Made by a program: the position numbers and the translations under genes. Of a DNA stretch of 39,731 nucleotides, positions 8,206 through 16,854 are shown in pieces. Every line of letters begins with the position of its first letter. Positions within the stretch are counted from its first letter, which is position 1. The notes beneath the pieces were generated by a model. The model was not told where the DNA came from. It saw only the letters and a list, made by a program, of their open reading frames with translations, and did no database searches. The stretch comes from DATHTK01 sp035463295 (GTDB lineage: Bacteria > Actinomycetota > Rubrobacteria > Rubrobacterales > Rubrobacteraceae): assembly GCA_035463295.1 (NCBI GenBank), contig DATHTK010000015.1, positions 1 to 39,731 on the forward strand, given 5' to 3'.

Positions 8206-9360
8206 ATAGTTCGCATAGCGCACATCTCGGATACGCATCTCGGGTACACGCGGTACGCGAAGCTCTGCCAGAAGACCGGCCGAAACCAGCGGGAGGTGGA
8301 CGCCCAGGCGGCGTACGCGCGGGCGGTGGACGCCATACTGGAGCGGGACGTGGACCTGGTGATCCACTCTGGCGACGTTTTCGACTCGGTGCGGCCCGCG
8401 ACGCACGTGATCATCGGCTTTTTGAAGCAGACGGCCCGCATCACGCTCGGCGCCGGCCTCCCCTACCTCGTCGCCGCCGGGAACCACGAAACACCGCGCC
8501 TGCGCGCTACGACCGCCGCCCTGGAGTACGCGAACCTGGTGAACGCCCACTCCGTTCACGAATTCGATATCGATTACTGGCAGGGGGAGCTCGACGGCGC
8601 GACCGTCGGCGTTACCCTCGTGCCGCACGGCGCGGTCGCGACCGCTGGGGCCGTATCCCCGGACCCGAGTGCGGACATAAATATCCTGGTCACCCACGGT
8701 CTCGTGCCGAGCCTGGAGGCGCGTCAGCACGAGATGGGCGAGGCGAACCTCCACTCCGGGATGCTGGAGGGTGCTTTCGACTACATCGCCCTCGGCCACT
8801 ACCACGGCTTCCACGAGCACAAGTCGAACTCCTTCTACGCCGGGGCGACGGAGCGGTTCAGCTTCGGCGAGGTGGCGTCGGAGCCAGGGTTTGCGCTCGT
8901 CGAGTTCGACGAGAGCGGCGTCTCCGTCGAGCACGTACCCGTAGAAGCGCGCCCGATGATAGACCTGCCGTTCATCCGGGCGCGCGACCTCGACTCCTCG
9001 GGGTTGACCGAGGAGATCCGGACCCGCACCGAGGAGATGGACCTCGAAGGCGCCATCGTCCGGCTGCGCGCCTACGACGTGAAGCGCGGGGTCTCGAGCG
9101 GGGTGGACCGCGAATTGCTCCGGGAGCTGCAGCGCCGCTGCCTCAACTTCAGCCTGGAGATCCACGCCGAAGAGCGCCCCGACGGAGCCTCCGCCAACGG
9201 CCCCGCCACCGCTGTCTTCGGGCCGCTCGGCGAGGAGCTCGCGGCGTTCGTGAGGGATCAGAGGGAGAGCGGGGAGATCGAGAAGGGCTTCGCAGAGGAG
9301 TTCCTGGAGAAGGGGCGCACCTACCTCGCGCGGGCGGCGAACGAGGAGCCCGGAGGGTGA
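8206..9360 (+). CDS. Mre11/SbcD-type nuclease, non-standard start
   Basis: This is a calcineurin-like metallophosphoesterase of the Mre11/SbcD family, 384 residues if started at ATA 8206. Metal motifs in order are IAHISDTHLG (Asp9, His11), VIHSGDVFDS, AAGNHETPRL, NILVTHGL and ALGHYHGFHEH, a complete set for a double-strand-break nuclease. The first standard in-frame start is GTG at 8296. It would remove motif I and leave no active site. ATA at 8206 gives (M)VRIAHISDTHLG, the usual family N-terminus, with AGAGAGGA 11 nt upstream. Either ATA is used, or a single-base change or sequencing error hit an ATG. It overlaps rad50 by 4 bp (GTGA). Mre11 pairs with Rad50 to trim DNA ends. Confidence 0.85.
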   Translation: MVRIAHISDTHLGYTRYAKLCQKTGRNQREVDAQAAYARAVDAILERDVDLVIHSGDVFDSVRPATHVIIGFLKQTARITLGAGLPYLVAAGNHETPRLRATTAALEYANLVNAHSVHEFDIDYWQGELDGATVGVTLVPHGAVATAGAVSPDPSADINILVTHGLVPSLEARQHEMGEANLHSGMLEGAFDYIALGHYHGFHEHKSNSFYAGATERFSFGEVASEPGFALVEFDESGVSVEHVPVEARPMIDLPFIRARDLDSSGLTEEIRTRTEEMDLEGAIVRLRAYDVKRGVSSGVDRELLRELQRRCLNFSLEIHAEERPDGASANGPATAVFGPLGEELAAFVRDQRESGEIEKGFAEEFLEKGRTYLARAANEEPGG

Positions 9361-12221
9361 ATCTTCAGCGGCTCTTTATCGAGAACTACAAGCAGCTGCG
9401 GGACCCTGTCGAGCTCTTCCCCCCGGAGGGGGCCGTCGGGGTCATCGGGAGCAACGGGAGCGGTAAGTCCACCCTCTTCGAGAGCATTCTGTGGGCTTTT
9501 TTCGGCTCGAAGGGCGCGGGGCCGCGCTTTGCGAATGAGTCGATCCCCTGGAGCGGCGGCTCGGCGAAGGACCCTACGGTCGTCGAGGTGACGCTCTCGA
9601 CCGCGGGCGGCGCCTACACCGTCCGACGCCAACTGAAGAGCAACGCCACGACCGCCGAGGCGCGCGACGCGGAGGGGCGCACGGTCGTCACCGGCGCCGC
9701 CGACGTGACGCGGTGGGTCGAGGAGACCCTCCTCCACATGGACCGCACCGCCTTCGAGGCGTCCTTCTACGCCAAGCAGAAAGAGCTCCGCTTCTTCGCT
9801 CACGACGACGGCATCAGCCGGGTGCGGCGCATCAGCAGGATGCTCGGCATAAGCGGCGTCGAGGCCGCCCAGCGACTCCTGCGCGCTGACCGCAACGACC
9901 TCCGCTCGGAGGTGCGCGTGATCGAAGCCCGCCTCGCCGAGGCTAACCTGGAAGAGCTGAAGGGGGAACTCGAGGGGGCGAAGGCAGAGTGCGCCCGGCT
10001 CGAGGGAGAGCTCGAAAGAGTCACGTCGGAGCACGAGGAGGCGGAGACCACCCTGAAGACGGCGCGCGAGGAGCGAGCGAAGCTCGACGCCGCCTACCGG
10101 CAACACACGCGCCTCTCCGGCGAGCTGCGGGAGGCCGAGAGCGAGAAGCGGCGCGCGGAGGACAGGATCTCGGAGTTCGAGCGTGACCTAGACGACCTCG
10201 CGAAAGCCGACGAAGAGCTCTCCCGACTGAGGCCGGCGCTCTCCCAACTGCCGGAGCTGGAAGCCGTGCTGGAGAAACACGATGAACGACGGCGCCTCTC
10301 GGAGCGGCGCGACAGGGATCGGCGCGACCTTCGGGAGACGCAACGCAGGATCGCCGCCATCGAGTCCGAGGTAGCGGACATCCTGGAGCGACTGGACGGC
10401 GAGGACGAGGAGCCGCTCCCGGGCTGGAGTACGCTCTTCGGCCTCGACGGAACGGAGGTCCTATCGGGGGCCGTCGACGTGCTCGACGGGGCAAGCGGAG
10501 AACTCGCGCGGGCCGAGGAGCGCCACGAGCGGCTGCGAGCCCTCGCCGCGGACCACGAGGCGTACCGGCTGGCCGGCGAGGAGCTGCGGGAGGCCGAAGA
10601 GCGGCACGAGCGGGCTCTCACGGAGGCGCGCCGGATCGAGGAGGAGATCGAAGAGGTCTCCATCGGGGAGGACCTCGAAAAGAGAGAGCGGGAGCTTCGG
10701 GAAGAGGAAGAGAAGCTGCGCGAGGTCGCCGCCTCCCACCGCGGCCGGGCCGCCGCAAACGAGCGCGAGGCCAGGAACGTGGAGAAGGCCCGCGAGGCCA
10801 TAGACAGCGGGGCCGAGGACCACTGCCCCACCTGCCACCGCCACTTCGAGGCCGGGGAGCAATCGGAGATCTCCGACACTCTGGGCCGCCAGGCCGCCGC
10901 CCTCCGGCGCCTCGCCGCTCGCGAGATCGAGAACGCAGAGAAACTCTCCGCCTCCGCCGACGCCGCAGCCGGGAAGCTGCGCAGCGCCTCCGCTAAGCTC
11001 GCCCGCTGGCGCGAGCTTCGCGAGGCCCGCGCCCTCGCCCGCAACCGCGCTGACGTGCTGCGCGAGGCGCTGAATCGCCTCACACAGCACCGCGTCGGGC
11101 TCGAGGCGCGCCTCGACGACACCGCAGCCCCGAGGGAAGAGGACCTCAAGGCGGCCAGCGCCCGCTGCGAGAGGCTCCGCTCCCTGCGAGACGCCCGCCC
11201 CGAGGTCGTGAGCCTCGCCCGCGAGCACGCGGAGCTCTGCGGACGCGCCGCGAAGCTTTCGACAGAGCTCCAGGATCTCGCCACCGTCTCCTACGACCCA
11301 GACGAACACCACGAGAGGAGGCTCGAGAAGGCCCGGCTCGACGAAGCGCGCGGGCAGGCGTCGGAGCTGGAGCGCCGGATCTCGGCCCGGCCCGGCATCG
11401 AAGCCTCCCTGGCACAGGCGAGAGAACGAACTACCGAAGCCAGCGAGAGAGCAGAGGAACTGCGACAGGAGATCTCAACCCTCGGTTTCGACGAGAGAAC
11501 CTACGAGGCCGCAACGGAAAGGGTCTCCGCCGCCGAAGCCCGGCTCTCCGAGCTGCGCGACGCCCGCGAGAAGCTCGGCGGCGACTGGAAGGACGCCGAT
11601 CATCGCATCGAACGCGCCAGTACCGAACTGAAGCGTTTCAGTTCGGATCGCGATCTCGCCAACAGGAAGGCTGGTGAGGCGGCGAGGATGGACGAGATGG
11701 ACGCGCTCTTCACGCGCTTCTTCAAGAGCCTCACGGCGCGGGCGCGTCCGATGCTCGAGGCCGAAGCGTCGGCGCTAGTGCGGGAGCTCACCGACGGGCG
11801 CTACGAGAGGATCGAGTTCGACGAGAACTTCCGGGTCAGGCTCCTCGACCGCTTCGACGACGCGTATGCCATAGACCGCTTCTCTGGGGGAGAGGCTGAC
11901 GTCGCGAACCTCTCGGCGCGGGTGGCGCTCTCCAAGATCATCGCCTCCCGCGGCGGCGGCGCGACGCTAGGCTTCCTCATCCTGGACGAGGTCTTCGGGA
12001 GCCTGGATGCGGGCCGGCGCAACAACGTGTTGCTTGCCCTCGAGCGGCTCAAGCGGGCCTTCGGCCAGATCTTCATCATCTCCCACGTCGCCGAGGTGCA
12101 GGAGTCAGCTCTGGTGGACGAGGTCTGGATGCTCGAGGAGGACGAAGAAGGCAAGAGCTCCGTCCGGCGCGTCGAGCAGAGCCCCGCTCCGAAGATCGAG
12201 CTCGAGAGCCTCGAACGATAA
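9357..12221 (+). CDS. Rad50/SbcC-type SMC-like ATPase
   Basis: This 954-residue ABC-type ATPase with a long coiled coil is the partner of the Mre11-like nuclease. Walker A is GSNGSGKST (Gly31-Thr39). Two heptad-rich coiled-coil arms run from about 180 to 440 and 510 to 790, joined at a zinc hook DHCPTCHRHF (Cys490, Cys493). The ABC signature is FSGGEADVANLS (from Phe842) and Walker B is LILDEVFGSLD (Asp877, Glu878), followed by an IISHVAE switch His. All key residues are present and the length suits a short bacterial/archaeal Rad50. The start is GTG at 9357, overlapping the mre11 stop. With nurA and herA upstream, it completes a DNA end-resection cluster. Confidence 0.93.
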   Translation: MNLQRLFIENYKQLRDPVELFPPEGAVGVIGSNGSGKSTLFESILWAFFGSKGAGPRFANESIPWSGGSAKDPTVVEVTLSTAGGAYTVRRQLKSNATTAEARDAEGRTVVTGAADVTRWVEETLLHMDRTAFEASFYAKQKELRFFAHDDGISRVRRISRMLGISGVEAAQRLLRADRNDLRSEVRVIEARLAEANLEELKGELEGAKAECARLEGELERVTSEHEEAETTLKTAREERAKLDAAYRQHTRLSGELREAESEKRRAEDRISEFERDLDDLAKADEELSRLRPALSQLPELEAVLEKHDERRRLSERRDRDRRDLRETQRRIAAIESEVADILERLDGEDEEPLPGWSTLFGLDGTEVLSGAVDVLDGASGELARAEERHERLRALAADHEAYRLAGEELREAEERHERALTEARRIEEEIEEVSIGEDLEKRERELREEEEKLREVAASHRGRAAANEREARNVEKAREAIDSGAEDHCPTCHRHFEAGEQSEISDTLGRQAAALRRLAAREIENAEKLSASADAAAGKLRSASAKLARWRELREARALARNRADVLREALNRLTQHRVGLEARLDDTAAPREEDLKAASARCERLRSLRDARPEVVSLAREHAELCGRAAKLSTELQDLATVSYDPDEHHERRLEKARLDEARGQASELERRISARPGIEASLAQARERTTEASERAEELRQEISTLGFDERTYEAATERVSAAEARLSELRDAREKLGGDWKDADHRIERASTELKRFSSDRDLANRKAGEAARMDEMDALFTRFFKSLTARARPMLEAEASALVRELTDGRYERIEFDENFRVRLLDRFDDAYAIDRFSGGEADVANLSARVALSKIIASRGGGATLGFLILDEVFGSLDAGRRNNVLLALERLKRAFGQIFIISHVAEVQESALVDEVWMLEEDEEGKSSVRRVEQSPAPKIELESLER

Positions 12222-12319
12222 ACTCGGAGGATACCCCCGGGTTTCTCTTGCCTCCGTTATTGGTACGAACGTGCATGTACCACGGTACGCCAAGGACAGC
12301 GCAAGAGGAGGGACGCACT

Positions 12320-12610
12320 ATGGGTCGTGGACGCGGAGACGATTTCGAGAGGCGTCGGGACAAGCCCGGTGGCGGTGGTGGCGGCGGAGGCCGCAGGGAC
12401 CGCGACGAGCCTGGAGGCCGGGTCGGGGACCGGGGTCAGGGACCGGGGGGCGGGCGCCGCGGCGGACCGGACGACCGCGGCGACAGGATCGACGACAGGT
12501 TCGAAAACATCCAGGACTTCAAGGAGCGTATGCGGGACCGCCTCGCCACGGTTCACGACCGCATGGACCGGCTCGAGGAACGCTTGGAGCGCCTCGAAGG
12601 GCGGCGGTAG
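12320..12610 (+). CDS. Small Gly/Arg/Asp-rich protein with coiled-coil tail
   Basis: The 96-residue product starts at ATG 12320 behind an AGGAGGGA site, so expression is credible. Residues 1-60 are low complexity: a run of eight Gly, several GRR/RDR pairs and many Asp. This region is probably disordered and RGG-like. Residues 60-96 form a charged amphipathic helix (IQDFKERMRDRLATVHDRMD, then RLEERLERLE). The combination suggests an oligomer with a flexible arm that may bind nucleic acid, but this is inference and no family is recognised. It follows rad50 by about 100 bp on the same strand. Confidence 0.65.
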   Translation: MGRGRGDDFERRRDKPGGGGGGGGRRDRDEPGGRVGDRGQGPGGGRRGGPDDRGDRIDDRFENIQDFKERMRDRLATVHDRMDRLEERLERLEGRR

Positions 12611-12843
12611 GAGAGACCTGGTCTAGAGCGGAGTGCGAAAGGTACTTGCGCACACCGTGACAGTTGATCTGAAAAGGACTGTACTGGAGCGCTGGGGCAC
12701 CGCGTGTGTCCCGGCGCTTCTCTTGTCCCGCCGGTCCGGCGAGCGTCCCGCTCCTGGCGGATGGTCAGCGTGCTTTTCGGAACGAGGGCGCTATAGATAA
12801 CGCTCCCGTAGCGGACCCTGGAATCTCGCGGGCGAGCTCGCTG

Positions 12844-14328
12844 CTATCCGAGGCGGGGCTTCGGTCCCAGATCGCCGACGAGGATCTGAGCGGCGCCGGC
12901 GTCGAGGTCCGCGACCTCCAGTGCCGTTCCGCCGCCGCCGGAGGCGACCTCCGCGCGGAAGGTAGCCAGCCGGACGCGGCGCTGGAAGGGGCTCCTTACT
13001 ACGCCGCGCGACTGGAGCCTTGGGCGCGGCGCGATGGCGGTGATGCGGGCCAGCCGCCGGGACCGCACGACGAGTCGGTCGTCTTCGAGCGCCCAGCCCG
13101 CGTCCCTGTAGCACAGCCAGCCGTATAGGGCCGCTGCAGGGAGGGACAGCAGAGCCAGGAGCCCCCAGACGGCGGGGTCGGAGACGACGGAGAGAAGGGC
13201 GGCCGCGCCGGCGACGAGCACGACCGGTACGACGGCCCGGAACACGTAGCGCCGGAGGGCGCGGTTCGGGAGCGATTCGAGGGCCGGTTGAGCGGCGAAG
13301 CCGGGGGCGGCCTCGCGCAGCAGCCTCTGTACCTCGCTGCGGGGCAGTAGCGGAAAGAGGATTGTCGAGACACCGGCATCCGCGCCGTAGCCGGCGCTCT
13401 CGACGCGCAGCGTAGCGAAACCGAAGGGTTGGCGAAGCACGCCCTCCACGATGCGCACCGCCTGGATGCGCGCGAGCGGTATCGTCGCCTCCCGCCGCTC
13501 CAGAAGGCCGCGTTTGATGTAGAGGAAGTCGCCGTCGCGGGAGAGGGTGAAGCCCGCCTGCGTGAGGACCGTCCCGGCGATAGCGAGCAGCCAGGCCACG
13601 AGGCCGAAGAGCAAGACGAGCAGCAGCACCGCAGTCAGAGACCGCGGCGCCAGCGTATCGAGCAGGCGACGGGCGAGGGTCTCGGAGAACACGTTGTCGA
13701 AGACCTGGGAGAAGACGGCGAGGAGCGAGAGGGCGACCCCGATCTGCCCGCTCGTCGCCCCCGCGAGCAGGAGCTGAGCCGTCGAAAGCCGGCGGAGGAC
13801 CGTCGGCCCGCCCTCATCCGCGGCGGCCGGCGCTCGGCCCGACCCTTCGACCGCGCGCCGCAGGGCGCTGGCGGCGGCGCGATCGAGAGCGGCGAGCGAG
13901 GCGTCGGGCTCGTCGGTCCCGCCGCCGGCGGTCTCGATCCTCACCTCGACGACGCCGAACAGGCGCTGTATCGGGCCCTGGACGGTATCCACGGACTGCA
14001 CGTGGCCCAGGGGTATCGTTCGCTCGTTCTTCTGCAAGACGCCCTGCCTGAGACGGAAGGCGCCACTGGAGACCTCGTATGTCGTAGCCCGCCAGGAGAG
14101 GAAACCCCAGATCGCAGCGCCGACCGCCACGACGAGAGCGCCGAAAAGGATGAGGATGATGGTGCGGATGGTAAAGCCCTGGCTCACGATGATGGCGACC
14201 CCGGGGAAGACAAACGCGCTCAGAGAGCGCCGGATCGTCCTCAGGGCCCCGATCAGCATCCCCGCCGGGTGGAGGCGGCGCGTGGGGATGCCGGCGGGAG
14301 CGCCGGTCTCTAAGCTCTCAGAGCTCAT
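12844..14328 (-). CDS. YdbT-like membrane protein with bacterial PH domains
   Basis: The 494-residue product has pairs of TM helices alternating with bPH_2/DUF304 domains. TM pairs fall at about 35-95, 195-260 and 375-420. The first PH-type domain starts ATTYEVSSGAFRLRQGVLQK and contains the family signature TIPLGHVQSVDTVQGPIQRLFG. A second copy has ATIPLARIQAVRIVEGVLRQ, and a third is near the C-terminus (ALEDDRLVVRSRRLARITAI). The layout matches YdbT of Bacillus, membrane proteins of unclear function linked to envelope traits. The ATG at 14328 overlaps the upstream ydbS-like gene by 11 bp, with GAGGGAACA upstream, so the pair forms an operon. Confidence 0.85.
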   Translation of the reverse strand: MSSESLETGAPAGIPTRRLHPAGMLIGALRTIRRSLSAFVFPGVAIIVSQGFTIRTIILILFGALVVAVGAAIWGFLSWRATTYEVSSGAFRLRQGVLQKNERTIPLGHVQSVDTVQGPIQRLFGVVEVRIETAGGGTDEPDASLAALDRAAASALRRAVEGSGRAPAAADEGGPTVLRRLSTAQLLLAGATSGQIGVALSLLAVFSQVFDNVFSETLARRLLDTLAPRSLTAVLLLVLLFGLVAWLLAIAGTVLTQAGFTLSRDGDFLYIKRGLLERREATIPLARIQAVRIVEGVLRQPFGFATLRVESAGYGADAGVSTILFPLLPRSEVQRLLREAAPGFAAQPALESLPNRALRRYVFRAVVPVVLVAGAAALLSVVSDPAVWGLLALLSLPAAALYGWLCYRDAGWALEDDRLVVRSRRLARITAIAPRPRLQSRGVVRSPFQRRVRLATFRAEVASGGGGTALEVADLDAGAAQILVGDLGPKPRLG

Positions 14329-14797
14329 CTTGTTCCCTCGCCAGGGCGGCGATCCGATCGCGCACCCCGGCGGCGACGGGGGCAGAGAGCTCGGGGATAT
14401 GGTTCGGGCCCGCCGCCGTGTAGAAGACGACCGTGGCCAGGTCGAAGCGGCGCTGGAGCGGCCCGCTCTGGGTATCCACGTGCTGGATGCGCGCCAGCGG
14501 GACGAGGGTGCGGCTGATCCAGAAGATACCCCGCTGCAAATCCACCTCGTCGTCCCGGATCTCGTAGCGCCACCGCCGCCACCGGAGGTTAGGTATCACC
14601 CAGATAAAGAGGACGGAGATTACCAGCGCCGAGAGGAAAGGCAGGGCAGCGACGAACCACGGAGTATCCGCTGCCCGCAGTAGGACCCAACCCGCAAGAG
14701 CCCCGCCCGCGAGGAGTGGGAGCGTCCCAAGAGCGCCAGTGATCCGCCAGAGGGTCCGCGCCTGCGGGTCGAGCCTTTCGGTAGGTTCGGCCTTCAG
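14318..14797 (-). CDS. YdbS-like PH-domain membrane protein, CTG start
   Basis: The ~159-residue product has two TM helices at about residues 22-65 (GTLPLLAGGALAGWVLL, then FVAALPFLSALVISVLFIW). One bPH_2 domain follows, with EIRDDEVDLQRGIFWISRT and the signature VPLARIQHVDTQSGPLQRR. This is the normal YdbS layout and length. No ATG, GTG or TTG exists between the upstream stop (TAG near 14810) and the PH domain itself. The CTG at 14797 gives (M)KAEPTERLDPQARTLW, matching a normal family N-terminus, so I place the start there. A GTG at 14599 would delete both helices. A transposase remnant ends 30 bp upstream, so the original start region may have been disturbed. Confidence 0.75.
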   Translation of the reverse strand: MKAEPTERLDPQARTLWRITGALGTLPLLAGGALAGWVLLRAADTPWFVAALPFLSALVISVLFIWVIPNLRWRRWRYEIRDDEVDLQRGIFWISRTLVPLARIQHVDTQSGPLQRRFDLATVVFYTAAGPNHIPELSAPVAAGVRDRIAALAREQDEL

Positions 14798-14829
14798 AGC
14801 GGGCGCCTATATAGTGTGTGTTGTCAGGT

Positions 14830-15249
14830 TCATGCCCACAACTCCTCGATGCGGCCTTGAGGACGGCCCAATACCCGCTTGGCGTAGAAGCCGTAGGTGT
14901 AGGCTGCTATCTCCGCCACAGGGCTTCCTCCAACGCCTCGCTCCGGAAGGGAGGTCTGTAGGAGCCTGCGTACCAGGAGGTCTCCTTCGACTCCTTCGAG
15001 CTCCGCCCCATCCACCACCTCCTGCGTCAGCTTGACCTCGGACGCGTTCGCTTGAGTGAGCTCGTAGGAGAGGGTGGGGCGGTTGGTTAGGCAGGGCACA
15101 TGCGGCTTCACCCCATAGACCGAGAAGGAGTATCTCCGGTTCTCCGACCCACTCGCTACCACCGCGCGCCTCGAGGGCTCCAAGAAGCGCCCGAGCTTCC
15201 TTACCCGCCGATGGAACGAGGAAGCGTAGAGTCCCACAACCCCCGTCAT
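14830..15249 (-). pseudogene. Internally deleted DDE transposase remnant
   Basis: The ORF of 139 codons starts at ATG 15249 behind AAAGGAGG and reads MTGVVGLYASSFHRRVRKLG. It then has YSFSVYGVKPHV, TLSYELTQANASEVKLTQEV and the C-terminal IAAYTYGFYAKRVLGRPQGR. These segments match, from memory, the start, core and C-terminus of IS4/IS982-like transposases frequent in Rubrobacter. The intact proteins are two to three times longer. The stretch between LVRRLL and IAAYTYGF, which should hold part of the catalytic core, is missing. I therefore call a decayed element and not a functional gene; no terminal repeats were identified. Confidence 0.55.
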
Positions 15250-15760
15250 GCGCACACCTCCTTTCTTCTCAAGAGACAAACTAGCACACGCGCCGGGCTT
15301 CCCTGCTCCTGTGTTCTTCGTAAACCCTTGTTCACCCAACCGCCCGAAGGTAGCGCAGTTGTAGAAAGCCCACATATTCTCAGTCCGGATCCGGTAGAGC
15401 TCCTGGGGTATACCAACCTCTCGGGCGGTCGGCCTCCTTGATCCTCTCGTGTGGTTTAACGAGTCATGCAGCCCACGGCGCTAGCTACAACATGTGGCAT
15501 AACACACGTGTAGATAGGCTATATATTGCACTTTAGTCGCATCAGGACTTAGCACTGGAGATGCGACCTAATAGCATACTTTTGCACGATCACAAACGGT
15601 GGAATCTACTGTATGGTGTGTATCTTATGCGTCAAGCACGCTGCCTGCTGGTTGGCGCTATGGGTTGGGTATGTAGTGATATTAGGAGAGACAGGGACCG
15701 CTGTTCGATGGTAAGCCGCACGCGATCGAAGTCGTGGAAGCGCATGGGAGTTCGGTCAAC
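15250..15760. other. AT-richer intergenic region before the Pro-rich surface protein
   Basis: There is no convincing gene in this 511-bp stretch. It is clearly lower in GC than the flanking DNA. It contains the palindrome ACACGTGT (15504-15511) and a TATATATT block near 15520 that could serve as a -10 for the downstream plus-strand gene, but I could not pair it with a good -35. A GGGAG site 10 nt before GTG 15761 supports that gene's start. Confidence 0.4.
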
Positions 15761-16816
15761 GTGAGGTCACACGTTCCGCGGGCTGATGTACTCGGACCCC
15801 GGTTACTCTCCGCTGTGTTCGCGCTATTTCTCGTGACGTTGCTGGCATTACTTTTCGCTAGCGGACCAGCCGAGGCACAAGACGCCCCTGCCACATCTCC
15901 GGATGCAGCGCCGGTAGAGACGACTCCGCCACCGGTAGAGACGACTCCGCCACCGGTAGATAGCGCCCCGCCACCGGTAGAGACGACTCCGCCACCGGTA
16001 GAGACGACTCCGCCGCCGGTAGAGACGACTCCGCCACCGGTAGAGACGGTCCCGCCGCCGGTAGAGACGGTCCCTCCTGCACCCGTCGATGCCCCGCCGG
16101 CGCCCGTACCAACGCCCGTGCCAACGGACGGCATCCCGGCGCCTGCTTCTCCTGTCGCCACTTCCTCAGTTGCGCCTGCCGCCACCGCAACGCCACCCAC
16201 CACCGCAACGCCGCTCGCTTACGAGGAGGGGCCAACTAACGGCAGCGTGGCCACGTATCCTTCCCCGACCCCCGTAGACGCTGGCGCAGAAGGTCTCGCG
16301 GCAAGGAGATCCATGGGGCTCGGGCCCAGCACGGCGAAAGATTCCCTCGCGGTCTCTGAGTCTTCGGAATCCACTACGGGCAACTTGGGCGAGAGGGTTG
16401 TGGAGCTGGCGAAGGCGGCAAGAGAGCTCGTGGATTCCTACCTCCTCAAGCCGACCGACGATCTGCTCAGAGGGGCCAACACGATCGCGGGCATGTTGGC
16501 CGAGGCGGGGAAGGCATTGGCAAAGGCGTTGGGAGGGCTCTTCGAGGGCTCGGGCGGTTCCTCCGCTCCCACCCCCGAGACGCCGGCTCCTCCGGTCCCC
16601 GCCGCTCCGGCTCCTCCGGCCCCCGGCGGTAGTGGTTCTTATCTGAACGCCGCCGGCTCCTCTGGCGCTTCCAACGAGCGCCTGCCGCTCGCGGAGCTCG
16701 CCGTTCTAGCATTGTTCTCCTTCGCCCTGCTGCAGGGCGGTAAGAGGTCGTGGCCTAGCCGCGACAGCCTGAAGCCAGCTTCGCTCCCGCGACTGGCTGT
16801 TGAACGCCCCGGTTAA
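15761..16816 (+). CDS. Secreted Pro/Thr-rich repeat protein with C-terminal TM anchor
   Basis: The 351-residue product starts at GTG 15761 (GGGAG upstream); a GTG at 15734 is an alternative. A signal peptide (LLSAVFALFLVTLLALLFASG) ends at AEAQ near residue 40. Eight heptad repeats of the type VETTPPP follow (residues ~52-107), then a Pro/Ala/Thr-rich stalk and a more structured helical segment around residues 205-255 (ERVVELAKAARELVDSYLL). After a second Pro-rich linker there is a TM helix at about 308-325 (ELAVLALFSFALLQGG) with a basic tail. This looks like a wall-spanning stalk protein held in the membrane. No LPXTG motif is present. It precedes the LysM protein on the same strand. Confidence 0.72.
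   Translation: MRSHVPRADVLGPRLLSAVFALFLVTLLALLFASGPAEAQDAPATSPDAAPVETTPPPVETTPPPVDSAPPPVETTPPPVETTPPPVETTPPPVETVPPPVETVPPAPVDAPPAPVPTPVPTDGIPAPASPVATSSVAPAATATPPTTATPLAYEEGPTNGSVATYPSPTPVDAGAEGLAARRSMGLGPSTAKDSLAVSESSESTTGNLGERVVELAKAARELVDSYLLKPTDDLLRGANTIAGMLAEAGKALAKALGGLFEGSGGSSAPTPETPAPPVPAAPAPPAPGGSGSYLNAAGSSGASNERLPLAELAVLALFSFALLQGGKRSWPSRDSLKPASLPRLAVERPG
15914..16081 (+). repeat. 21-bp tandem repeat, 8 units, encoding VETTPPP
   Basis: Eight in-frame copies of a unit close to GTAGAGACGACTCCGCCACC plus one base. Units 1, 2, 4, 5 and 6 encode VETTPPP; unit 3 encodes VDSAPPP; units 7 and 8 encode VETVPPP and VETVPPA. Several copies are nearly identical at the DNA level, so copy number may vary between strains. 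Confidence 0.9.
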
Positions 16817-16854
16817 GTAACCCCTTAGGAGAGGTGCGCCCGTTTTTCTTTCGG

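Noticed and set aside
9321..11312. Several minus-strand frames opposite rad50
   Set aside because: Ser/Arg-rich shadows of the coiled-coil gene, with no start signals.
13429..14313. Plus-strand open frame of about 295 codons opposite ydbT
   Set aside because: Highly charged shadow sequence; the minus strand encodes clear PH domains and TM helices.
15914..16081. CRISPR-like repeat array
   Set aside because: Repeats are adjacent without spacers, in frame and multiples of three; they are a protein-coding tandem repeat.
16676..16816. LPXTG-type sortase signal in the Pro-rich protein
   Set aside because: The C-terminus has ERLPLAELAV before the TM helix, not LPXTG, and the tail after the helix is long; a plain TM anchor fits better.
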